Positions 51,897 to 59,345 of a stretch of 59,345 nucleotides of DNA are shown piece by piece. The stretch lies in assembly GCA_947169245.1 (NCBI GenBank), contig CAMVPA010000019.1, forward strand, positions 1 to 59,345, in the 5' to 3' direction. The stretch is from an uncultured Prevotellaceae bacterium (GTDB lineage: Bacteria; Bacteroidota; Bacteroidia; Bacteroidales; Bacteroidaceae). The notes beneath the pieces were generated by a model. It was given only the letters and a program-made list of their open reading frames with translations. It did not search any database and was not told the DNA's origin. A program made the translations under genes and the position numbers. Every line of letters starts with the position of its first letter. The stretch's first letter is position 1.

Positions 51897-54503
51897 CTAT
51901 GATAATATCTTTATTGCCTTCGTTAAATTCACTACATTCTGCTTACAGCTTTCATTTACGGCCTCACGTGTCCTGCCGGCAGGCTTCAAATACTTGTCTC
52001 TCAAATAAGGCAACAGTTTCTTATGGATATTGACACAGCAAAACATTTTTTGCTTCGACTGCCTATTCATTACCTCAACCAACGGTTCGTCAACCGTGTT
52101 GTTCATCATGAACATTGTTTCTGGCTCTATACGCTCTGTGTCAGCCGTCATCCGCTGCATAACACTTTGTACAGAAACCCCGTTCCCGTCAAATTCTTTT
52201 GAAATATAATAGAGTGAAATATAGTCGCCTATTCCTTTGTCTCTGCTGTCAGTCCATTTGCTATCATCCCAGTCGGAAGCGAAGAATAATCCTGTCAGTA
52301 GGCTTTTTGAGAAAGCAATTACAGGAGACGGTGCGCCAATATGCTGCATAAGTGCAAACAATACCACGTCATTTGTGTGTAAGTTTTGTTGCTGCATATA
52401 ACCCTGGACTTCACTCAAGCACTCTGCCCGGCGTATTATTTCTTCCACAAAATCATGATAATCGGCTTTCCCCATTCTTGCCACCCAATCGGTCTTTTGC
52501 TGCCAGTGATGCTGTGACGATGCAAACATCTTACAGTTCGCTTCACTGGCACCTCTGAAGATCAGGCTCTGTTCTGAAGCCTTAAGCCGCATTATTACCT
52601 CATCCAGCTCAGCTTCGCAATTCACATATTCATTGGCAAAGTAATGAGTTTCTTTCTCAGCAAAGCTCTTGTACTCCGGTAGTTTCTGTATCAAAGTTCT
52701 GTAGTCTGTCAATTTCTCTTTAAACGGGCAGGCATCGAAAATTCCTTTATAATCAATCTTATCACTTGCTGCAATGGGAAAATCCTTGATTACGATTTTT
52801 TCAATGTCGGCTTCACTTCGCACATAATGGGCCGTCGTTTCCGTTCGGCCAACGCTTGCAAAATAATCCAAATACTTAAAATCGTCTAAATGGTCAGAAA
52901 AGCGGACCCACATGTTTGGCACACGATAGCTGTCTGCCATGATCAAACCATGGAGCGAGCTTGAGATAATCTTTTCACAACTGCATATCTGGCGGGGAAT
53001 ATCCAACCAGTCGTCATAGCCCCGCATTTTTATTACAAGTACTTCTGGATGACTCCTGCAAAAATCTGTCAAAGCAGGATTATCAATATCTTCAAAATGC
53101 GGTATGATACCTAACCAATACTTTTTCTCAAAACTCGGACGGTAATATCTTGAAATCAAGAGCGCTGGATCTCCGTATCTTTCAGGACATTCAATTCCAT
53201 GCCCCAATAATTCTTGTCTGGTCAACGGCCCTCGCACTGAATGTACCTTCTTCGGAATACTTATTGGCCCCTCCTTTTTTTCCAGGAAACCACTCCCCCA
53301 TACTTCATATTTCTTCGATGGAAAATAGAAATAGCGATTTTCACCCAATATAGAGCCTATGCAACTATATGTATTGAGCGAAAATAGAGGTATAATGTGT
53401 GAAGATTTAATAACTTTGAATTTATATTTAGAGATACTCTCAAAGAACAATACATTTATGTCATCACCCCAATTGTTATGGATCATTCTGTCTCCATCAA
53501 ATCTGCACCAGGCAGTAATAAAAACTCTTCTTTTAAGAAACCAGCCAATGTCATTGAGTTCCCGTAATGCTACACGTATAATGCGGGAAATTGATTTCAC
53601 ATAATTCCTAAAACCGCATAGTCTCAGTGTTTCTTTCAACAAGAACGAAATGATCTTGACACTGCCGTGAGAATGTTTTAAACCCCATTTTATCAAATCA
53701 TATTTTTCCTTCTTAGATGCTGCTTTTTTTGAAAAAAATATATAGGTAACTGAAAAGAGATAATACCAGAAATCTTTGGAACGTGGAAGATAATTAATTG
53801 ATCTAAAATAAAATTGCTCTTTCTGCTTTAGGACATCAACAATAAATTCTATAGTTGCTGCTGATGACAGATTTTGACCTTTTGCTGCGATTCTATAACA
53901 AGCCACCATGTCATCTAAGATATATGCGTCTCCATTAAAAAGGGCTTCAATATAAATCGAAGAATCATTCATCTCTATCATATTCGCATTTAAGGCTGTT
54001 CTCCTAAATAGCGTTGATACAGTTGAATACGGCTTCATATATTTATGTTGAAACTCTTGCAAATATTCTTTCCTGCCGATTTTCCCAGACAAGTTAATAT
54101 TGGTATCTTTCCATTTTATGGCATTTCTGTTTTCATCATCATATCGCAGTCTGGCATTGCCCGATACGAAAGAAATAGTAGGGTCATTTCTTAATATCGA
54201 TATGGATTTCTCTAAGAAATGGTCATCTAATAAATAGTCATCATCATCTGGCATGTAAACATATTCACCTGTGGTTATAGAGAATCCTTTTTTGTGACTG
54301 TCACTCGGTCCCTTTATCGAAGATGCTTGTTTTATATATATGATATTAGGAAATAAATCCGTTATCCCATCTGTTTCATCTGGTTCTTCAATGTCATTTA
54401 CGACGACAACCTCCATTTCAACATTTTTCTGTTGAAAGATTTTCTCAAGTGCGAAGATGAGAAGGTCTTTTCTTTTATGTGTAGCTATAATTACACTTAC
54501 CAT
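51897..54503 (-). CDS. GT2 - polysaccharide pyruvyl transferase - FRG-like fusion protein
   Basis: 868 aa from ATG 54501-54503; an 11-codon longer start (54536) would overlap wzt. Residue numbers count from the longer start. Three regions are visible: (1) GT2 at about 13-220, with MVSVIIATHKRKDLL and MPDDDDYL; (2) pyruvyl transferase at about 344-585, with NWGDDINVLFF, SVRGPLTRQELL, YGDPALLISRYY, GIIPHFEDID and SSSLHGLIMADSY; (3) an FRG-like domain at about 657-860, with SLIFRGASEANCKMF, LFALMQHIGAPSPVIAFSKS and GLFFASDWDD. FRG domains are named for the FRG motif and are more often seen in phage or defence settings. All three look intact by key residues. The role of the FRG part is unknown. 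Confidence 0.8.
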   Translation of the reverse strand: MVSVIIATHKRKDLLIFALEKIFQQKNVEMEVVVVNDIEEPDETDGITDLFPNIIYIKQASSIKGPSDSHKKGFSITTGEYVYMPDDDDYLLDDHFLEKSISILRNDPTISFVSGNARLRYDDENRNAIKWKDTNINLSGKIGRKEYLQEFQHKYMKPYSTVSTLFRRTALNANMIEMNDSSIYIEALFNGDAYILDDMVACYRIAAKGQNLSSAATIEFIVDVLKQKEQFYFRSINYLPRSKDFWYYLFSVTYIFFSKKAASKKEKYDLIKWGLKHSHGSVKIISFLLKETLRLCGFRNYVKSISRIIRVALRELNDIGWFLKRRVFITAWCRFDGDRMIHNNWGDDINVLFFESISKYKFKVIKSSHIIPLFSLNTYSCIGSILGENRYFYFPSKKYEVWGSGFLEKKEGPISIPKKVHSVRGPLTRQELLGHGIECPERYGDPALLISRYYRPSFEKKYWLGIIPHFEDIDNPALTDFCRSHPEVLVIKMRGYDDWLDIPRQICSCEKIISSSLHGLIMADSYRVPNMWVRFSDHLDDFKYLDYFASVGRTETTAHYVRSEADIEKIVIKDFPIAASDKIDYKGIFDACPFKEKLTDYRTLIQKLPEYKSFAEKETHYFANEYVNCEAELDEVIMRLKASEQSLIFRGASEANCKMFASSQHHWQQKTDWVARMGKADYHDFVEEIIRRAECLSEVQGYMQQQNLHTNDVVLFALMQHIGAPSPVIAFSKSLLTGLFFASDWDDSKWTDSRDKGIGDYISLYYISKEFDGNGVSVQSVMQRMTADTERIEPETMFMMNNTVDEPLVEVMNRQSKQKMFCCVNIHKKLLPYLRDKYLKPAGRTREAVNESCKQNVVNLTKAIKILS

Positions 54504-54510
54504 ATACAGA

Positions 54511-55779
54511 TTATTTTCTAAAATGTGAGGAAACATTCAATTCTAATTTAAGAATGCCTGGCAGCGTTTTACTCAAATACGGATCTTCGTAAAACGAGTC
54601 TTCTATTACAAACGGATGGAAATATTTACCCCATACCAGGTGTTTATTATTCTCCCCAAACCAGATTGACATATAATACTTACCGTGATTGAGCATAAAT
54701 GGCGGCAGAGAGAAATCCAAGATATATTCACCTATCTTCGAGTCGTGCTGTGGACTGACAACTTTTCCACTATGGAATATGATGGTATCGTCTGCTGTAT
54801 ATAGTCGAAAAACAGCATCCAAATGAATATTGGGAACGTAATTCATAAATGTCAATCGGAAGTGAATTCCCGAGGCAACGCTTACCACGTCGCCTTTTAC
54901 CGGCAGCACCTCAAACGACTTGATGCGAACTTTGTCATTGCCAGGGGCCGCTGACAAATCATCATAGAACACGCTTTGCGAGGGTGTGGTGCCATCATCG
55001 ATGTACATTCGGATCGTGTCTTCAATGCCGCCTGAATATTTCACTGTACCATCTTCGAGCAGGATACCTCTTTTGCAGAGTTTCTGCACGGCCGCCATAT
55101 TATGGCTGACGAACAGCACAGTCCGGCCTCCTCCCTTCGATACATCCTGCATCTTGCCGATGGCCTTCTTCTGGAACTCGACATCGCCAACAGCGAGTAC
55201 CTCATCGACCACGAGGATTTCTGGCTCTAAGTGGGCTGCAACAGAAAAGCCCAAGCGCACCTTCATACCAGAGGAATAGCGCTTGACGGGAGTGTCGATA
55301 TATCGCTCGCAACCTGAGAAATCGATAATCTCGTCGAGTTTGCGGGTGATTTCTGCCTTCGTCATGCCCATGATGGCACCGTTCATATAAATGTTTTCAC
55401 GACCCGTCATCTCAGGATGGAAACCTGTGCCTACCTCAAGCAGGGAGGCAATGTGTCCACAGACCTTGATCTCGCCAATGGTAGGGGCCGTCACGCGGGA
55501 GAGCAGTTTTAGCAGGGTGCTCTTGCCCGCACCGTTCTTGCCGATGATGCCCACCACATCGCCTTGCTCCACGCTGAAATTGATGTCCTTCAATGCCCAT
55601 ACTAAATCGCTCTCACCTTTCTTGGAACGGACGTTGGTATCACCAATCTTCAGATAGGGATCTTCCTTTCCACGTACATTCATAGTCCACCAGCGGTTCA
55701 GGTCGTGGCTGAACGTACCTGTTGACACCAATCCTAAGCGATATTGCTTGCCTACATGATTAAACTCTACTGCCTTCAT
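54511..55779 (-). CDS. wzt: polysaccharide ABC transporter, ATP-binding protein (Wzt-type)
   Basis: 422 aa. Walker A is GIIGKNGAGKST (about residues 77-88), the signature is YSSGMKVRLGFSVA, and Walker B is ILVVDEVLAVGD. A C-terminal beta-rich Wzt-like domain (about 290-415) may recognise the glycan chain end before export. It energises export of a lipid-linked polysaccharide with Wzm (4-bp overlap upstream). It is the second gene of the operon. Confidence 0.93.
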   Translation of the reverse strand: MKAVEFNHVGKQYRLGLVSTGTFSHDLNRWWTMNVRGKEDPYLKIGDTNVRSKKGESDLVWALKDINFSVEQGDVVGIIGKNGAGKSTLLKLLSRVTAPTIGEIKVCGHIASLLEVGTGFHPEMTGRENIYMNGAIMGMTKAEITRKLDEIIDFSGCERYIDTPVKRYSSGMKVRLGFSVAAHLEPEILVVDEVLAVGDVEFQKKAIGKMQDVSKGGGRTVLFVSHNMAAVQKLCKRGILLEDGTVKYSGGIEDTIRMYIDDGTTPSQSVFYDDLSAAPGNDKVRIKSFEVLPVKGDVVSVASGIHFRLTFMNYVPNIHLDAVFRLYTADDTIIFHSGKVVSPQHDSKIGEYILDFSLPPFMLNHGKYYMSIWFGENNKHLVWGKYFHPFVIEDSFYEDPYLSKTLPGILKLELNVSSHFRK

Positions 55780-56636
55780 ACAGTATCCATAAAATTACGT
55801 TGTACCTTATTAAATATAACGACGCTGAATAGCAGCAGTACACTCATAAACAAGAAACTATAGCCTAAGGCGAACCAAGAAAAATAGCCCTGTCCCAACG
55901 TGGCGTACTTAAACGCCTCAATGACGGCGGTCATCGGATTGGCCAGAATCAGCGTGCGGAGCGTGCCATTCTCCACCATACTGAGGGGATAGACGATGGG
56001 GGTGGCGTACATCCAGAGTTGAACCATGAAAGTGAAGAGGATGGTGAAGTCGCGATACTTGGTGGTCATCGAGGAAATCAGGATGCCAAAGCCAAGCCCC
56101 AGGCCTGCCATCATCACTATCAGCAGGGGAATGAGCAGCAATGCCCAGTTGGGGGCTATCGGAGCACCGCTCACAAAGAAATACAAATAGAGCGCCACAA
56201 ACAGTCCGACTTGAATGGTAAACCGCAGCAGATTGGAGATGACCACAGCAATGGGTACTACCAAGCGGGGAAAATAAACCTTACCAAACATGCCCTGGTT
56301 GTCAACGAACGTATTTGACGACTGATTCAGACAGTCGGCAAAATAAAACCAGCAGACGTTGCCCGCCATATAGAACAGGGCCTGTGGCATGCCGTCGGTA
56401 CTCATCTTGGCAATGCCGCCGAACACCACCATGTTCATGAGGACGGTGAGGACGGGCTGGATCAGGTACCACAGCGGCCCCAGGATGGTTTGCTTATACT
56501 GCACCACGATGTTGCGCCTGACGAATAACTCTACCAGATCGCGGTAACGCCATATCTCGCCCAGGTCAATATGCCACAATTGCTCGTGAGGCCTTATCCG
56601 CAAAGTCCAGTATTGCTGCTGTTTCATTTCTGTCAT
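55776..56636 (-). CDS. wzm: polysaccharide ABC transporter, permease (Wzm-type)
   Basis: 286 aa with six membrane helices in the ABC-2 pattern: QTILGPLWYLIQPVLTVLMNMVVFGGIAKM, MAGNVCWFYFADCLNQSSNTFVDNQGMFGKVYFPRLVVP and NPMTAVIEAFKYA are typical of the Wzm/TagG/KpsM family. It moves an undecaprenyl-linked glycan across the inner membrane. It begins the 11-gene operon and has a very good promoter at 56670-56702, 34 bp upstream. Confidence 0.93.
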   Translation of the reverse strand: MTEMKQQQYWTLRIRPHEQLWHIDLGEIWRYRDLVELFVRRNIVVQYKQTILGPLWYLIQPVLTVLMNMVVFGGIAKMSTDGMPQALFYMAGNVCWFYFADCLNQSSNTFVDNQGMFGKVYFPRLVVPIAVVISNLLRFTIQVGLFVALYLYFFVSGAPIAPNWALLLIPLLIVMMAGLGLGFGILISSMTTKYRDFTILFTFMVQLWMYATPIVYPLSMVENGTLRTLILANPMTAVIEAFKYATLGQGYFSWFALGYSFLFMSVLLLFSVVIFNKVQRNFMDTV

Positions 56637-56669
56637 TCAAATTTTTCTTTTACTAATCCAAACCTGACT

Positions 56670-56702
56670 GCAAAAATACGTTTTTTTTTCCTAACAGGCA
56701 AA
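56670..56702 (-). promoter_or_regulatory. promoter of the polysaccharide operon
   Basis: On the minus strand TTTG (56699-56702), 20 bp, TATTTTTGC (56670-56678). It matches the Bacteroidetes consensus and starts the wzm-wzt-glycosyltransferase run. No UpxY/NusG-like leader gene precedes it. Confidence 0.75.
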
Positions 56703-56869
56703 CAATTAGGAAATATTTTCGAAATAAAACTTATCATTTCGTGTTTTTTTGAGTTTCCTCTATAATATTGCCCTTATCATCAAGACGCTTAAGACAATTG
56801 CTGCTGATGGTGACTAAAAAGGATACACCCGCCAATCTTCAAAAATAAAATGGCATATTTTGCACATAA

Positions 56870-56908
56870 AACGAGGTGTGCAAAAAATAATAATTTGCAC
56901 ACCTCGTT
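56870..56908. terminator. perfect 15-bp stem hairpin
   Basis: AACGAGGTGTGCAAA (56870-56884) pairs with 56894-56908 around a 9-base loop. On the minus strand it is followed by TTTTATG, so it may terminate the two-component operon. Confidence 0.55.
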
Positions 56909-56940
56909 GATTTTCAGTTACTTACGCCTACGAGAACCGA

Positions 56941-56961
56941 TTAATACTCATCCTCGTTGAA
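56941..56961. repeat. 21-bp direct repeat, right copy
   Basis: Same as 43840-43860. It encodes the FNEDEY-stop end of a relic on the minus strand. The flanks do not match those of the left copy. Confidence 0.8.
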
Positions 56962-57063
56962 AACTTGGTTTCCGACGATTCTATACTGATTTTCAATTAC
57001 TTGCATCATCCTTAACTATTTTTAGCCAAATAAACCGCACGGTCTGAGGCGGTCAGAGGCGAT

Positions 57064-58008
57064 TCATTGGCAGGTTGGACAAACATATTGCTTCCTTAAA
57101 GTAAAGTCAAACTGCAGTCCGCCGCCATCAGCTTTCTTAGCACTTATCTGACCGCCATGCAGAAGGATGGCATTCTTGACGATGGCCAAGCCGAGGCCTG
57201 TGCCGCCCATCTGTCGGCTACGGCCTTTATCGACACGATAGAAACGTTCAAAGATGCGGTGCAGATGTTCTGCTGGGACTCCTACACCATTGTCGCGGAA
57301 GGTGAATGCCCAATGGGAGCCTTGGTCTTCAGCAGAAATCTCTATTGATGCTCCATTACCCGCGTAGTTGATGGCGTTATCCACAAGATTGCGAAAAATG
57401 CTATATACGAGCGACCAGTTGCCTTGGACGCAGACGTCCTCAGGCAGGCAGTTGTTCAGTCGCATCTGCTTCGTCCCGACCACCAGAGCCGTTTCCTCCG
57501 CAATGTCAGCCATTATCCGCGAGATGTCTATTCGCTCCATCGCCAGCATATCGGGTGCATAGTCCATGCGGTTCAGCGTGGAGATGTCTTGCAGCAGAGC
57601 CGTCAGCCGTCGGGCCTGATCATTGGTGCGCCGGATGAATTGGTGTTTCGTCTCGGCGGCAATGTCAGGGTTGTCGAGGATGGTGTCGGTATAGCCGAGG
57701 ATGCTGGCCACGGGGGTTTTCAGTTCGTGGGCGATGTTCTGCGTCAGTTGGCGCCGCATCTGGTTCTGCTTTTCCATCTGTTCGCGACTGATGCGCTCGT
57801 CCATCCTGTGGGCATAGCGGTAGAGCAGCCAGCCGAGGCAGCACATCACCACGACGGAGAACAAGAGCAGATGCCAGTCGCTCACCTCGTCAAACGGCTG
57901 CAGAAAGTGCTTGTCGTAGTCCTCGAACAGGATGAATATGACGGCATAGACGAGAAATATTCCCATCACACACGCCCACATCCGTTTTCCTTCACTCAAT
58001 TTTTTCAT
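57064..58008 (-). CDS. sensor histidine kinase
   Basis: 314 aa from the ATG at 58006-58008. It overlaps the response-regulator stop as ATGA, so it is translationally coupled. Two membrane helices (about residues 12-27 and 46-62) enclose a very short periplasmic loop. A HisKA dimer domain follows with the phosphorylated His94 in AHELKTPVASILGY, then the ATPase domain with NLVDNAINYAG, DNGVGVP and GGTGLGLAI. The short sensor loop suggests membrane- or partner-derived signals, as in PhoR/WalK-like kinases. The signal is unknown. Confidence 0.93.
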   Translation of the reverse strand: MKKLSEGKRMWACVMGIFLVYAVIFILFEDYDKHFLQPFDEVSDWHLLLFSVVVMCCLGWLLYRYAHRMDERISREQMEKQNQMRRQLTQNIAHELKTPVASILGYTDTILDNPDIAAETKHQFIRRTNDQARRLTALLQDISTLNRMDYAPDMLAMERIDISRIMADIAEETALVVGTKQMRLNNCLPEDVCVQGNWSLVYSIFRNLVDNAINYAGNGASIEISAEDQGSHWAFTFRDNGVGVPAEHLHRIFERFYRVDKGRSRQMGGTGLGLAIVKNAILLHGGQISAKKADGGGLQFDFTLRKQYVCPTCQ

Positions 58009-58679
58009 TTTCCAAAATAATAGCCGAATCCTTGGCGGGTAAGAATACACGAGGCATAGTTGCCTAACTTTTTGCGCAACCGGGTGATGTTGACATCCAC
58101 CGTGCGCTCGGTCACAATGACATCATCGGGCCATACACGGTCAAGCAGTTCCTGTCGCGAGAACACTTGTCCGCGATGGGTCAGGAGCAGTGCCAGCAAG
58201 TCGAACTCCGTGCGAGTGACTTCTACCTTCGTATTGTCTACAGTAACTGCCTTGCTGATTGTATCAACAACCAATCCTTCGTATTTAAGGCTCCCCTCCC
58301 TTTGGATGGGATTCCTCCTCAGTACGGCATTCACCCTCGCCACCACTTCGCGAACGGAGAACGGCTTTGTCACGTAGTCATCAGCACCAAGCCCAAACCC
58401 TTGCAGTGTGTCATCCTCCGCGTCCTTAGCCGTAATAAATATGATAGGTATGTGCGTCGTCTTTTCATCCGTCTTTAACCTCTGAGCCAGTTCGAAGCCC
58501 GATAGCCCCGGCATCATTACATCGAGCAACAGCAAGTCATATTGCTCAATCCCTTTGCCAATTGCTTCCTCAGCGGAAAAGGCCACGTCAGTCCCATACC
58601 CCGCCACATTCAGGTTGAATTGCAGAATCTCGCACAAGTCCTGCTCGTCATCAACGATTAGTATCTGTTTCTTCTCCAT
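58005..58679 (-). CDS. OmpR/PhoB-family response regulator
   Basis: 224 aa from the ATG at 58677-58679 (MEKKQILIVDDEQDL); a 39-codon upstream extension is not used. The receiver domain has acidic Asp10/Asp11, phospho-acceptor Asp53 (LLLLDVMMPG), Thr83 and Lys105 (YVTKP). The winged-helix DNA-binding domain has EFDLLALLLTHRGQVFSRQELLDRVWPDD and TERTVDVNITRLRKKL. It pairs with the kinase and has a -7 element at 58688-58696. Target genes are unknown. Confidence 0.95.
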   Translation of the reverse strand: MEKKQILIVDDEQDLCEILQFNLNVAGYGTDVAFSAEEAIGKGIEQYDLLLLDVMMPGLSGFELAQRLKTDEKTTHIPIIFITAKDAEDDTLQGFGLGADDYVTKPFSVREVVARVNAVLRRNPIQREGSLKYEGLVVDTISKAVTVDNTKVEVTRTEFDLLALLLTHRGQVFSRQELLDRVWPDDVIVTERTVDVNITRLRKKLGNYASCILTRQGFGYYFGK

Positions 58680-58687
58680 ATCTTGGG

Positions 58688-58696
58688 GCAAAGGTA
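58688..58696 (-). promoter_or_regulatory. -7 element of the two-component operon
   Basis: TACCTTTGC on the minus strand, 8 bp before the response-regulator ATG. No correctly spaced TTTG is seen. Confidence 0.5.
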
Positions 58697-58725
58697 CGAA
58701 AAAACAACGAAAAAATGCTGATTTG

Positions 58726-59345
58726 TCAATGTTTTCGCTTTGTAACCACAACCGACAGCAGCATTGACAGGACGAGGACACCAAAGATAACGGCAAGACT
58801 GACGGGGGTGGGCACCTCGATGAGCGGCATATTTAAGTTCATACCCAACAAGGAGCCGATGTCGTTGATGTACTCGTTCATCGCCAGCAGCATTTTTACT
58901 CCCACGAAGATGAGGATGATGCCGAGGCCGTACTTCAGATAGGTAAAGTATTTGGCGACTGCTGCCAATGCGAAGTAGAGAGCGCGGAGGCCGAGGATGG
59001 CGAAGATGTTGGAGGTGAGTACGATGAACGGGGCGCGGCTGACACTGAACACGGCGGGGATGCTATCGACGGCAAAAGCGACGTCAGTGGTCTCGATGAC
59101 CAGCAGGGCGACAAAGAGCGGTGTGGCTAGCCGTCGGCCATTCTCCATGATGAAAAACCGCTCGCCGTGCATCTTTTCGGTCACTGGATAGACCTTACGG
59201 AACCATTGCACGATGATGTTCTGCGTGGGATCAGTCTGTGTATCTTCGTCGTGCGTGAACATCTTGCCGCCCGTATAGAGCAGGAACAGGCCGAACAAGC
59301 CCAGCACCCACTCAAACCGCTCGACCATCGCCGCACCGGCAAAAA
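58726..59345 (-). CDS. TerC family membrane protein (5' end outside window)
   Basis: At least 206 aa; the frame stays open to the window edge (residues FAGAA precede the first internal Met at 59328), so the N-terminus is cut. Visible membrane helices carry the TerC family signatures RFEWVLGLFGLFLLYTGGKM, FVALLVIETTDVAFAVDSIPAVF and TSNIFAILGLRALYFAL. Family members (TerC, Alx) are linked to tellurite resistance and manganese handling; metal export is an inference. The 3' end lies about 45 bp before the response-regulator start, on the same strand. Confidence 0.92.
   Translation of the reverse strand, partial: FAGAAMVERFEWVLGLFGLFLLYTGGKMFTHDEDTQTDPTQNIIVQWFRKVYPVTEKMHGERFFIMENGRRLATPLFVALLVIETTDVAFAVDSIPAVFSVSRAPFIVLTSNIFAILGLRALYFALAAVAKYFTYLKYGLGIILIFVGVKMLLAMNEYINDIGSLLGMNLNMPLIEVPTPVSLAVIFGVLVLSMLLSVVVTKRKH

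Larger units (their letters stand above)
56703..57063. other. gene-free stretch between the polysaccharide operon and the two-component genes
   Basis: Contains the hairpin at 56870-56908, the right copy of the 21-bp repeat (56941-56961) and a 22-codon minus-strand frame, MMQVIENQYRIVGNQVFNEDEY (56941-57009), which is probably a relic. No intact gene is recognised in the remainder. Confidence 0.6.

Noticed and set aside
43840..56961. Conjugative or phage element carrying the polysaccharide locus
   Set aside because: No integrase, relaxase, phage or transfer gene is seen between the 21-bp repeats.
58680..58796. 39-codon N-terminal extension of the response regulator
   Set aside because: It runs through the promoter -7 element and TerC gene end; the receiver domain starts normally at MEKKQILIVDDE.

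Overview
The window looks like a chromosomal piece of a Prevotella/Segatella-type member of the Bacteroidales. The evidence is a type IX secretion core (gldKLMN-type genes with porP and a porT-like gene), BspA-like leucine-rich-repeat surface proteins, DUF4271 and DUF3098 proteins, and repeated Bacteroidetes-type promoters (TTTG, about 20 bp, TAnnTTTG). Most genes look GC-rich. The glycosyltransferase block at about 44.1-54.5 kb reads visibly richer in A and T.

Layout. 1-10.5 kb is a minus-strand housekeeping block: tyrS (cut by the window edge), yidD, rnpA, hemD, DUF4271, metK, an M16 protease, a XerC/D recombinase and an aminopeptidase P. 10.5-11.5 kb carries no intact gene: it has an AraC relic with a promoter, 21-bp tandem repeats and a long hairpin. 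11.5-13.1 kb holds mdh and a gamma carbonic anhydrase (plus strand). 13.1-19.8 kb holds three minus-strand secreted or surface proteins. 19.9-21.6 kb holds the 3' end of a metallophosphoesterase gene fused to an apparently perfect 1,289-bp second copy of the mdh/carbonic anhydrase segment. 21.7-31.6 kb holds waaA, gltX, a 7TM-HD phosphohydrolase, a FadL-type porin, priA and a porT-like gene. 31.7-37.9 kb is the type IX secretion core. 38.0-43.8 kb holds a GH43 lipoprotein, a membrane-anchored winged-helix protein, a DUF2723 protein and DUF3098.

44.1-56.6 kb is an 11-gene minus-strand surface-polysaccharide operon read from one clear promoter at its Wzm/Wzt end. It has five GT2-type genes (one a large fusion), two GT8 genes, a short UDP-sugar dehydrogenase and an acyltransferase. 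The fusion has GT2, polysaccharide pyruvyl transferase and FRG-like regions. The genes suggest a glycan built in the cytoplasm and exported by the ABC transporter. 57.1-58.7 kb is a two-component pair and 58.7 kb onward a TerC-type membrane protein, cut by the window edge.

The most unusual points are these: (1) the long perfect direct repeat with two broken genes at its join; (2) intergenic-type repeat DNA inserted in frame inside conserved genes (pepP, priA, waaA); (3) four 11-bp direct repeats directly upstream of the DUF2723 promoter, next to a membrane-bound OmpR-type DNA-binding protein; (4) the GT2-pyruvyl transferase-FRG fusion; (5) a recently copied GT8 gene; (6) a 21-bp direct repeat bracketing the polysaccharide locus. 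Some of these, notably (1), could be assembly artefacts. No tRNA, rRNA, CRISPR array or intact insertion sequence was seen.
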